From SG8-41 sp963802355 (lineage in GTDB: Bacteria > Pseudomonadota > Gammaproteobacteria > Burkholderiales > SG8-41): a stretch of 64,000 nucleotides of DNA. Location: contig CAWDIV010000012.1 of the NCBI GenBank assembly GCA_963802355.1, positions 37,890-101,889 on the forward strand. The letters run 5' to 3'. Numbering within the stretch: the first letter of the stretch is position 1; each line of letters begins with the position of its first letter. Positions 8,594 to 15,195 of this stretch are shown in pieces. The position numbers were made by a program, and so were the translations under genes. The notes below the pieces were generated by a model, which saw only the letters and a list, made by a program, of their open reading frames with translations, was not told the DNA's origin and did no database searches.

Positions 8594-9547
8594 TCATCGC
8601 AAGTCCGAATGGCGAGCACCTCTCTTGCGTAGTTGGTATCGTGCTTTAAGAACCGGTTGGGGAACGTTGATGGCTGCGACTCCAAGAATGATCGCAGCCA
8701 ACCCGATACCGATCGCCAAGGTAATCTGTTCGCCGAGCACAAAGACCCCGAGCAAGACACTTACACCAGCTCGGAGATAGCTCTGGCTGGCCACGCCCAT
8801 TGATCCAATGGTCTTGATCAAGCGGAAGTAAAGAAGCAGCGCAACGCCCGTAGATAGGAGTCCCAGAACAAAGGCTGCGACGACCGAGTGTACTGACGGG
8901 TTCAGCGTCCAAGGTTTATCAGTAATCAGGCTCAGCGGTCCGAGACAAGCTGTGGCCCAGATCATGGTGCCGGCTGCGGTGACGGTCGGTGAGATCGAGG
9001 AGAACCGCCTCCCGTAGATTGCTGCAAAGGCGTACAGAAGCGCGCCCAGCAGGACGGCAAGCTGACCAGCGATCTGTTGCCCAAGCCCGCGCAATACGTC
9101 CAGCCCCACCATCAACGCCACCCCGATTACACCCAGCAATGCGCCGGTCAGTTTCCATGCGGTTACAGACTCATGCCGTGTGAATAGCAGGGTGATGAAA
9201 AACACGAAGATCGGCGAGGTCGAGTTCAGCACGCCCGCGAGTCCGGCGTCGATATGCTGCTGTCCCCAGGCCAGCACCGTCCATGACGCGATGCTGTTGA
9301 AGAACGCCTGGACGAGCAGCATGCGCCACGTATCCCAGTCCCTCGGGAATCGTACCTTCTGGAACCACATGACAGCCAAGAGGAACACCGCGGCGAGGCT
9401 AACCCGCATCGCAATCAGCGTAATGGGCGGGATGGTAGCTACCGCGATCTTGATTAGCAGGTACGACGCCCCCCAAAGAGCTGCGAGCAGCCCAAGCAGT
9501 GGCAATTCATACAGGAGGGTCTCTTGCCCGTTTCCGGTAGTCGACAT
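8594..9547 (-). CDS. EamA/DMT family transporter
   Basis: From ATG 9547 (MSTTGNGQ...) the product is 317 residues with ten hydrophobic segments in two homologous halves, the hallmark of EamA (RhaT/YdcZ-type) drug/metabolite transporters. The first half shows GLLAALWGASYLLIKIAV and the second FVLGLLSTGVALLLYFRLIK with GVFVLGEQ near the end. The ORF could start at 9580, but MSTTG lies closer to the divergent promoter region. It sits back to back with the ArsR-type regulator, which probably controls it. Substrate unknown, inner membrane exporter. Confidence 0.85.
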   Translation of the reverse strand: MSTTGNGQETLLYELPLLGLLAALWGASYLLIKIAVATIPPITLIAMRVSLAAVFLLAVMWFQKVRFPRDWDTWRMLLVQAFFNSIASWTVLAWGQQHIDAGLAGVLNSTSPIFVFFITLLFTRHESVTAWKLTGALLGVIGVALMVGLDVLRGLGQQIAGQLAVLLGALLYAFAAIYGRRFSSISPTVTAAGTMIWATACLGPLSLITDKPWTLNPSVHSVVAAFVLGLLSTGVALLLYFRLIKTIGSMGVASQSYLRAGVSVLLGVFVLGEQITLAIGIGLAAIILGVAAINVPQPVLKARYQLRKRGARHSDLR

Positions 9548-9621
9548 GAGGCGCGTCCGGCCGTGCGATCTTGACACCATAGTGCATTGCGGGATGATAA
9601 TGGTTCGGGCAATATCGAACC

Positions 9622-10311
9622 ATGAAAGACGGCCCCAATATCGTTGGGATCGCCGCGCTAATCGGCGACCATGCTCGCGCGGAGATCCTCACTGCTTTAA
9701 TGGATGGCCAAGCGCTCACCGCAACCGAGCTCGCGCAGGTGGCGGGAGTAACAAAGCAGACGATCAGTTCGCACGTTGCGAAACTGCTCGATGCGGGACT
9801 GGTCAGCGTGGCAAATCAGGGGCGGCATCGGTATGTCCGTCTTGCCGATGACGACGTGGCCCATCTTCTGGAGACTCTCATGGGGGTAGCGTACCGCACC
9901 GGTGCGGTAAGGATTCGCTCCAGTCCGCGAGAGCCGGCGCTGAGGAAGGCCCGTGTGTGCTACGACCATCTTGCAGGTGAGCTTGGTGTACTGATCTTCG
10001 ACAGCTTCAACAAGCAGCGCCTGCTGACGCGCGTCGAGGACACGCCGAAACTCACCAGACGAGGGCAGCGGTACTGCGAGGAGTTCGGGATCGACGTCGA
10101 GGCGCTTGCCCGCGAACGACGCCCCCTGTGCCGAGCGTGCCTCGACTGGAGCATGCGCCGATACCATCTCGCCGGTTCACTTGGAGCCGCCGTATTGCGG
10201 CGATGCCTGGACCTTCATTGGGCCCGGCGGGAAAGAGCCTCGCGCGTAGTGAGCTTTTCCGCCTCCGGGGAGAAAGCGCTGCGTGATCAGTTCGGCATCC
10301 CGGCTACCTGA
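9622..10311 (+). CDS. ArsR-type winged-helix regulator
   Basis: A 229-residue protein whose first 90 residues form a winged helix (AEILTALMDGQALTATELAQ, then TKQTISSHVAKLLDAGLVSV and GRHRYVRL). The longer C-terminal half, with two Cys in LCRACLDWSMRRYH, matches the extended ArsR/SmtB-like regulators found beside EamA or MFS exporters. It is divergent from the EamA gene with about 75 bases between starts, so it probably represses it. Confidence 0.85.
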   Translation: MKDGPNIVGIAALIGDHARAEILTALMDGQALTATELAQVAGVTKQTISSHVAKLLDAGLVSVANQGRHRYVRLADDDVAHLLETLMGVAYRTGAVRIRSSPREPALRKARVCYDHLAGELGVLIFDSFNKQRLLTRVEDTPKLTRRGQRYCEEFGIDVEALARERRPLCRACLDWSMRRYHLAGSLGAAVLRRCLDLHWARRERASRVVSFSASGEKALRDQFGIPAT

Positions 10312-10321
10312 ATGGGTGGAC

Positions 10322-10386
10322 GCCCAACAAGGCTCTCAGTTCCAATGCGACTGGGGGCCGGGCGACCCGGGCCTAAGGTTCGGCCT
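10322..10386 (+). other. Possible degenerate attC-like site
   Basis: GCCCAAC at 10322-10328 resembles an attC inverse core. It is followed by a GC-rich hairpin (GGGCCGGG-CGA-CCCGGGCC) and GTTCGGC at about 10378. The right core does not fit GTTRRRY, so this may be a decayed site or chance. It lies just before the cassette-like gene group. Confidence 0.2.
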
Positions 10387-10565
10387 CGACGAGCCCGGTG
10401 ATTCGTCCATTTGGACCCGTCGAATACGGGGCTCCATATCGAGAGAGCGGCCGCGCTGACCAATGCTGGACTCGACCTGCTGTCGAATTCGGATACCCCC
10501 GAACGACTATAGAGGCGGGACGTGAATGAAGCCGGGGATTAACAGGCGGATGAAAGGAGAATTCC

Positions 10566-10952
10566 ATGAGCACTAACAGCGCCCCCGGATACAAGCAATA
10601 TCCGGATCATCGCATCACGACGAAGCCGGCCAGCGTGCGGGTGCAGGTGACGTTCAAGGGCGAAGTCATCGCCGACACAACCGAGGCCATCCAGATGCAG
10701 GAGGCGATGGAAGGCAGCACGGTCGCGCCGGTTGTCTATTACATCCCGCGCAAGGACGTGAAGATGGAGCGGCTCAGCCGGACAACTCATCAAACCTATT
10801 GCCCGTTCAAGGGCCACGCCGCGTATTACGCCTTGAAAGATGGGCCTGAAAACGCGGCTTGGACTTATGAGAAGCCGTACGACGAGATGAGCGTGCTCCG
10901 AGAACTGCTCGCCTTCTATCCGGACAAAGTCGATTCGATCAAGACAACGTAG
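10566..10952 (+). CDS. DUF427 family protein
   Basis: A 128-residue protein with the DUF427 core: RVQVTFKGEVIADTTEAIQM near residue 25, YYIPRKDVKMERLSRTTHQT and CPFKGHAAYY, then a typical WTYEKPYDEM segment. The start has AAAGGAG upstream. DUF427 proteins are small beta-rich proteins with no established reaction. It is followed after 12 bases by a 91-residue reading frame that ends in an attC-like site. Confidence 0.85.
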   Translation: MSTNSAPGYKQYPDHRITTKPASVRVQVTFKGEVIADTTEAIQMQEAMEGSTVAPVVYYIPRKDVKMERLSRTTHQTYCPFKGHAAYYALKDGPENAAWTYEKPYDEMSVLRELLAFYPDKVDSIKTT

Positions 10953-10964
10953 GAGATAACGGTC

Positions 10965-11240
10965 ATGGATACTGACCTCGAAACTATGTCGCGTAAGCAG
11001 CTAATTACCGAGGTCCGAAAACTCCGAAACGGCATTCGGAAACACCGCGACAGCACCGGACACGAGCTCTGCTGGCATCATCCGGCCCTATGGCGCCTGT
11101 TACCGGAAAGGTCGGACCCCATCCCAGTGGTGCCTGAGTGGCCGCAATTCATGGAGGGGTGTATCCACTACCGGCAATCTCTCGATAGGCAGGCACCGAA
11201 AGCACCGCGAACGACTCAGAGATATGACGACGATGCCTAA
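10965..11240 (+). CDS. Small conserved-looking hypothetical protein
   Basis: A 91-residue protein starting 12 bases after the DUF427 gene, behind AGGAG. It reads LSRKQL-like (METMSRKQLITEVRKLRNGI in outline) with an HELCWHHPALWRLLPE core. Similar short proteins with this core are common as hypothetical accessory genes; I assign no function. Its TAA lies inside GCCTAAC, the left core of an attC-like site, which is the usual arrangement in an integron cassette. Confidence 0.65.
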   Translation: MDTDLETMSRKQLITEVRKLRNGIRKHRDSTGHELCWHHPALWRLLPERSDPIPVVPEWPQFMEGCIHYRQSLDRQAPKAPRTTQRYDDDA

Positions 11241-11321
11241 CCCATCAATGCAGAGCGGACGGGCCATGACCGCCGCACCACTTTCCGGGTCATCTTGGCC
11301 GCTGATTTCCAACGTTTAGAC
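11235..11321 (+). other. attC-like integron recombination site A
   Basis: Left core GCCTAAC (11235-11241) overlaps the stop codon of the 91-residue gene; right core CGTTTAGAC ends at 11321. Between them lies an imperfect inverted repeat: CAGAGCGGACGGGCCATGACC against GGTCATCTTGGCCGCTG. The 87-base length and extra unpaired bases on one arm match attC architecture. The right core has an extra T compared with GTTRRRY, as does the site at 31724-31787. Confidence 0.6.
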
Positions 11322-11376
11322 CGCAAACGGAGACGTTCGCTGCTGTCCAGAGCAAATCACTCAACGGAGGACGCCG

Positions 11377-11730
11377 ATGCCTGTCACGCTCTCGCCAAAC
11401 ATTGCCTGGGTGCTTCTTCTGGTCGCCGGCCTACTGGAGATCGTTTGGTCGGTGAGCATGAAGGCCTCACATGGCTTCACGAAGCACCACTTCACAGCAA
11501 TCACGCTTATCGCAGCCTGGCTCAGCTTCTGGCTGCTCGGTCTGGCGCTGCGGCAACTCCCAGTTGGAACTGCCTACGCAGTCTGGACCGGGATTGGCGC
11601 TGTCGGGGCGGCCGTACTCGGCATCGTGATCTTCGGCGAGTCGCTCACCATCGCGCGCGTCGGGTGCATCGCGCTCATCGTGTGCGGCATCCTCGGTCTC
11701 AAGCTTCTCGGCGGTGAGAGTGTGGCCTAA
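11377..11730 (+). CDS. SMR family exporter (SugE/Gdx-like)
   Basis: A 117-residue, four-helix small multidrug resistance protein. GLLEIVWSVSMKASHGFTK carries the conserved membrane Glu and a Gdx-like signature; later TAYAVWTGIGAVGAAVLG and FGESLTIAR are typical. Gdx-type members export guanidinium, Qac-type members cationic drugs; sequence alone favours Gdx but does not prove it. No guanidine riboswitch was found upstream. The TAA lies in GCCTAAG of an attC-like site, so this looks like a gene cassette. SMR genes are frequent integron cargo. Confidence 0.85.
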   Translation: MPVTLSPNIAWVLLLVAGLLEIVWSVSMKASHGFTKHHFTAITLIAAWLSFWLLGLALRQLPVGTAYAVWTGIGAVGAAVLGIVIFGESLTIARVGCIALIVCGILGLKLLGGESVA

Positions 11731-11797
11731 GCCTCCGTTCCACCCGACGTGCTGGCTGCGCCAGCCTCCGCACGCGGGTGAACTCAAACGTTGATTC
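11725..11797 (+). other. attC-like integron recombination site B
   Basis: Left core GCCTAAG (11725-11731) overlaps the SMR stop codon. The body contains CACCCGACGTGC ... GGCTG and CAGCC ... GCACGCGGGTG, a strong imperfect inverted repeat, followed by AACTCAAACGTTGATT. The CTCAAACGTT tail is a classic attC right end; after GTT the sequence departs from RRRY, which can happen at the last site of an array. Confidence 0.6.
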
Positions 11798-11804
11798 TGT
11801 TGAG

Positions 11805-11826
11805 AAACTCCCGAACGGGAGTTTTT
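11805..11826 (+). terminator. Rho-independent terminator
   Basis: AAACTCCC-GAAC-GGGAGTTT forms a perfect 8-bp stem with a four-base loop, followed by further T residues. It lies 75 bases after the SMR gene, just past the attC-like site, and would end its transcript. Confidence 0.8.
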
Positions 11827-11998
11827 CAATTGTATTTATGGGGTCGTCGTACCAGCGCTCCTCCGTTTCGTGTTCACCCTTGGGTCAAGTTGTGTCCGCT
11901 CTCGCATAATCAAATGAACTCTTATCGTAATCATGATGACAATTAATTGGACTAATAGGCAGGGAAGCGTCAGCATCCGCCTTCTTGCGGAGGAGCAC

Positions 11999-12346
11999 AT
12001 GAACTACAAAGGCAGTTGCCACTGCGGCAGAGTTGCATTTGAAGTCGAAGGCGAGATCAAGGGAACCTTCGCGTGCAATTGCTCAATCTGTCAGCGCAAG
12101 GGTTCGCTCCTTTGGCCCATTCCGCGAGAGAGGCTTCTCCTTCTCACGCCCGAAGATGCAGCAAGCACCTACACGTTCAATAAGCACGCCATCAAGCACA
12201 GATTCTGTCCGGTCTGCGGCATTCATCCGTACGGTGAAGGGGTGGACCAGAAAGGCCAAGCAAAGGCCGCCATCAACATTCGCTGCCTTGAAGGCGTCGA
12301 TCTATCCGCCATACCGGTGCAGAACTTCGATGGGCGCTCGCTTTAA
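11999..12346 (+). CDS. GFA family protein
   Basis: From ATG 11999, preceded by GGAGGAG, the product is 115 residues. It has the glutathione-dependent formaldehyde-activating enzyme (GFA) zinc ligands: SCHCG near residue 6, CNCSIC near residue 30 and CPVCGIHPY near residue 78. GFA proteins bind zinc and, in the founding member, help glutathione add to formaldehyde; most homologues are uncharacterised. The gene is followed 10 bases later by an attC-like site. Confidence 0.85.
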   Translation: MNYKGSCHCGRVAFEVEGEIKGTFACNCSICQRKGSLLWPIPRERLLLLTPEDAASTYTFNKHAIKHRFCPVCGIHPYGEGVDQKGQAKAAINIRCLEGVDLSAIPVQNFDGRSL

Positions 12347-12355
12347 ATTGGTGAG

Positions 12356-12426
12356 GCCCAACATTTCCATCCACGTGACGTCCCAAAGCTGCGCTTTGGG
12401 CCGCACGTGATGTCACGCGTTAGGGC
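12356..12426 (+). other. attC-like integron recombination site C
   Basis: Left core GCCCAAC (12356-12362), right core CGTTAGGGC (12418-12426), and between them a strong imperfect palindrome: CACGTGACGTCCCAAAG-ctgcg-CTTTGGGCCGCACGTG. The 71-base size and the asymmetry of the arms fit attC. It follows the GFA gene and precedes the cupin gene. Confidence 0.65.
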
Positions 12427-12445
12427 ACCGCTAGAGCTGGGTTCC

Positions 12446-12874
12446 ATGCGTCGCAAACAGTCAAGCCAACCGAGGGCCGCTCTAGTACTTGCCCCAGGCG
12501 CAGGGCGCGCCTATCCGATGGGGCGCATCAGCGCCACCTTCAAGGCCGACGGTCCGGAAACGAACAAGCGCTATTCCATCTCGGAGTGGTGGTTGGAGCC
12601 CCATACGAAGGGGCCCGGTGCCCATTCTCATCCCGAAGATGATGTCTTCTATATCCTCGAGGGAACGATGTCTGTGCTCGTCGCCGATCAATGGATTGAT
12701 GCCGAGAAGGGTTCATTCATTCTCGTGCCTGGCGGTGCCACACATGATTTCGAGAATCGGGGTGCGGTCCGTGCGGGCTTGTTGAATTTCTCCTATCCGG
12801 GTGCCTTTGAGGAAGATATGCCGAGTATCGTCGAGTGGTTCCGGAATAATCCGCCGGGGCGTACCGATGCCTAA
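12446..12874 (+). CDS. Cupin domain protein
   Basis: Starting at ATG 12446 (an upstream ATG at 12407 would overlap the attC-like site), the protein has 142 residues and one cupin barrel. Metal ligands are seen in GAHSHPEDDVFYILEG and in VPGGATHDFENRG. Small cupins of this sort are sugar isomerase-like or of unknown activity. The stop codon lies in GCCTAAG (12869-12875), again cassette-like, and is followed by a small hairpin (CCGCA ... TGCGG), but no right core was found. Confidence 0.8.
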   Translation: MRRKQSSQPRAALVLAPGAGRAYPMGRISATFKADGPETNKRYSISEWWLEPHTKGPGAHSHPEDDVFYILEGTMSVLVADQWIDAEKGSFILVPGGATHDFENRGAVRAGLLNFSYPGAFEEDMPSIVEWFRNNPPGRTDA

Positions 12875-12942
12875 GGCCCGAGCGTGGATCCCGCATTCGA
12901 ACTGCGGCGAGACTTCTAACAAGTCAGGATGACGAGGTTTCT

Positions 12943-13428
12943 ATGAGCCCAAAGAAGGAAACGCAAAAGTCCGCCAAGAGCACCACCGCGACCAGCAAGA
13001 AGTCCACGGGATTCACGGACGAGGAACGAGCTGCAATGAAGGAGCGCGCCCAAGAGCTGAAGGCGGAAGCGCGCCGCGGCCCGCGCGCGGGCCAGGCGGA
13101 CGGGGAAGGCGACGTGCTCGCGAAGATCGCCGAGATGCCGGAACCGGATCGCGCCATGGCCAAGCGGCTCCATGCGATCATCAAGATCAGCGCGCCCGCC
13201 CTCTCGCCGAAAACCTGGTACGGGATGCCCGCGTATGCCAAGGACGGGAAGGTCGTGTGCTTCTTCCAAAGCGCGCAGAAGTTCAAATCGCGGTACGCGA
13301 CGTTCGGCTTCAGCGACGAGGCGAACCTCGACGAAGGCGCGATCTGGCCGACCTCCTTCGCGCTGAAGGAGCTGACCGCCGCCGAAGAGGCAAGGATCGG
13401 TGCGCTCGTGAAGAAAGCGGTGAGCTGA
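12943..13428 (+). CDS. DUF1801 / YdhG-like protein
   Basis: A 161-residue protein with a charged N-terminal extension and then a DUF1801 (SufE-like/YdhG) domain: MAKRLHAIIKISAPALSPKT, WYGMPAYAKDGKVVCFF and FGFSDEANLDEGAIWPTSFA. Family members are small alpha-beta proteins, one described as a frataxin-like iron chaperone; most are unassigned. ATG 12943 follows GAGG. It closes the group of small accessory genes. Confidence 0.8.
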   Translation: MSPKKETQKSAKSTTATSKKSTGFTDEERAAMKERAQELKAEARRGPRAGQADGEGDVLAKIAEMPEPDRAMAKRLHAIIKISAPALSPKTWYGMPAYAKDGKVVCFFQSAQKFKSRYATFGFSDEANLDEGAIWPTSFALKELTAAEEARIGALVKKAVS

Positions 13429-13551
13429 GGACTGATCTTGCCCCTGCCGCGCCCTAAGAGGGAACTATGTTGCAGCTTTAGTGAATGTCGATTTCGATCT
13501 TCGTTATCCGACTAAGGGATACAAACCCAGAGTGACAAAGGAGATCGATCC

Positions 13552-13620
13552 GTGAAAATCACTGCAGCTATTCTGGACAAGTTCGCAAGACATGTTGAAG
13601 CGATCGCAACCGTCCGGTGA
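13552..13620 (+). other. Short ORF, possible alcohol dehydrogenase N-terminal remnant
   Basis: GTG 13552, seven bases after AAAGGAG, opens a 22-codon frame VKITAAILDKFARHVEAIAT ending at TGA 13618. MKITAA-type starts are typical of zinc-dependent alcohol dehydrogenases, so this could be a truncated start; it could also be a leader. It lies just before the aldehyde oxidoreductase operon. Confidence 0.25.
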
Positions 13621-13627
13621 CACATCT

Positions 13628-14119
13628 ATGCCCGCAGACATCACCGTCACATCGCGAATTCGCATCAACGGCGAACTCACGACGGCTACCCATGAAGCTC
13701 GCGTCACCTTGCTCGATCTCCTGCGCGAGCAACTCGGGCTAAGCGGGACGAAGAAAGGCTGTAACGAAGGCGCCTGCGGGGCCTGCACCGTCCTGGTGGA
13801 CGGCCAACGCGCCAACGCTTGCATGCTGCTGGCGGCGACTTGCGACGGTCGCGAGGTCACGACGGTTGAGGGTCTCGCCGGTCCGGACGGTGCGCTCGTC
13901 GCCGTCCAGCGGGCCTTCATCGAGCAGGACGCATTTCAATGCGGGTATTGCACGCCCGGGCAACTGGTTTCCGCCGTCGCCTGCATCCGCGAAGGACACG
14001 CCAGTTCGGACGATGACATCGCTGAATGGATGAGCGGTAACCTCTGTCGTTGCGCCGCGTACCCACAGATCGTTGCGGCCGTGCGGCAAGCGGCCGCGGA
14101 GATCGGAGAGCCGCGGTGA
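13628..14119 (+). CDS. paoA: Aldehyde oxidoreductase, [2Fe-2S] subunit (PaoA-like)
   Basis: A 163-residue iron-sulfur subunit of the xanthine oxidase family. The plant-ferredoxin cluster ligands are in GCNEGACGACTVLVDG, and the second [2Fe-2S] cluster in FQCGYCTPGQ and GNLCRCAAYPQI. It passes electrons from the molybdenum centre to FAD. The start chosen is ATG 13628 (MPADITVTS). Its TGA overlaps the GTG of the next subunit. Unlike E. coli PaoA, no twin-arginine leader is seen, so a periplasmic location is not supported. Confidence 0.85.
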   Translation: MPADITVTSRIRINGELTTATHEARVTLLDLLREQLGLSGTKKGCNEGACGACTVLVDGQRANACMLLAATCDGREVTTVEGLAGPDGALVAVQRAFIEQDAFQCGYCTPGQLVSAVACIREGHASSDDDIAEWMSGNLCRCAAYPQIVAAVRQAAAEIGEPR

Positions 14120-15195
14120 GGAACTTTTCCTACGCGCGTGCGCGCAACTTGGACGAAGCGGTCGCGGCTCGCGCCGCCGGAGCGCGGCTGATCGCCGGCG
14201 GCACGGAGCTGCTCAACTGGTTGCGACTCGGCATCGACACCGCGGAGCAAGTCGTCGACATCACGCGCATCGCCGAGCTCCGCGGCATCGGCTCCGTCGG
14301 CGACGAGATCCGCATCGGCGCGCTCACGACGCTCAACGAAATCGAAGCAAGCGCCGCGGTGCGCGAAAACGCGCCGGTCTTGTCGCAGGCGTGCCTCAAA
14401 GCCGCGTCGGCGCAGCTTCGCAATCTCGCGACGATAGGCGGCAACGTCCTGCAGAAGACTCGTTGCCCCTACTTTCGTGCCGAGGCCGCGACCGGCGCGC
14501 GGCTGCCATGGCCGTGCAATAAACGCGTGCCGGGATCCGGGTGCGCCGCGTTGGCGGGTCACTATGATCGCGCGGCTCTGTTCGGGTGGACCGACGCATG
14601 CGTCGCGAACCAGCCTTCCGATCCCGCCGTTGCGCTCGCCGCCCTCGACGCCACCGTCGAAGTCGCAGGGGCAAGCGGGACGCGCGCGATTGCCATGAGG
14701 GACTTTCACCTGACGCAGGCCGAGGCCGGCGCTCTCGCTCGAACGAGCACCGCTGATTCGACTGCGCTCCAAACGATCGCGGGCGCGCAAAGCGCCGAGG
14801 CGCTCGAGGAAAATCGCCTGCGCGCCGACGAAGTAATCGTCGCCTATCGCGTGCCGCTCGATGGAGCAGCCCGCGCCTCGGCGTATCTGAAGGTTCGCGA
14901 GCGAGCAAGCTACGAGTATGCGTTGGTCTCTGCGGCCGTCTGCTTGGAAATGAAGAGTCGCACGATTCGCCTCGCGCGCATCGCGGTGGGCTCGGTCGCA
15001 CAGAAACCGTGGCGCCTCGACCTGGCAGAGCAAGCGCTCGCCGGCAAACGTCTCACGGCGGCATCGCTTGATCCGATTCTGACCCGGGCAACGGCCGACG
15101 CCAAAGCGCAGCCGGGTCAAGAGTTCAAGATTGCGCTTGTACGGAGCACAGTCCGCCGGGCGCTGTTGACTGCCGGTGGCCACCCCGATGACTGA
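14116..15195 (+). CDS. paoB: Aldehyde oxidoreductase, FAD-binding subunit (PaoB-like)
   Basis: GTG 14116 overlaps the PaoA stop. The 359-residue protein has the CO-dehydrogenase flavoprotein fold: LIAGGTELLNWLR binds FAD pyrophosphate, and LRNLATIGGNVLQKTRCPYF is followed by Cys residues in PCNKR and GSGCAALAG. These four Cys mark the extra [4Fe-4S] cluster of the PaoB/4-hydroxybenzoyl-CoA-reductase-like group. The gene overlaps the molybdenum subunit by eight bases. Confidence 0.85.
   Translation: MRNFSYARARNLDEAVAARAAGARLIAGGTELLNWLRLGIDTAEQVVDITRIAELRGIGSVGDEIRIGALTTLNEIEASAAVRENAPVLSQACLKAASAQLRNLATIGGNVLQKTRCPYFRAEAATGARLPWPCNKRVPGSGCAALAGHYDRAALFGWTDACVANQPSDPAVALAALDATVEVAGASGTRAIAMRDFHLTQAEAGALARTSTADSTALQTIAGAQSAEALEENRLRADEVIVAYRVPLDGAARASAYLKVRERASYEYALVSAAVCLEMKSRTIRLARIAVGSVAQKPWRLDLAEQALAGKRLTAASLDPILTRATADAKAQPGQEFKIALVRSTVRRALLTAGGHPDD

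Noticed and set aside
11241..11376. Guanidine riboswitch before the SMR gene
   Set aside because: ACGG-type loops occur, but I could not find the two small stems of a guanidine-II switch or a guanidine-I core; the palindrome there fits attC better.
13936..15183. 415-codon frame antisense to the PaoB-like gene
   Set aside because: Arg/Gly/Ala-rich composition with no family features; a shadow of the real gene.
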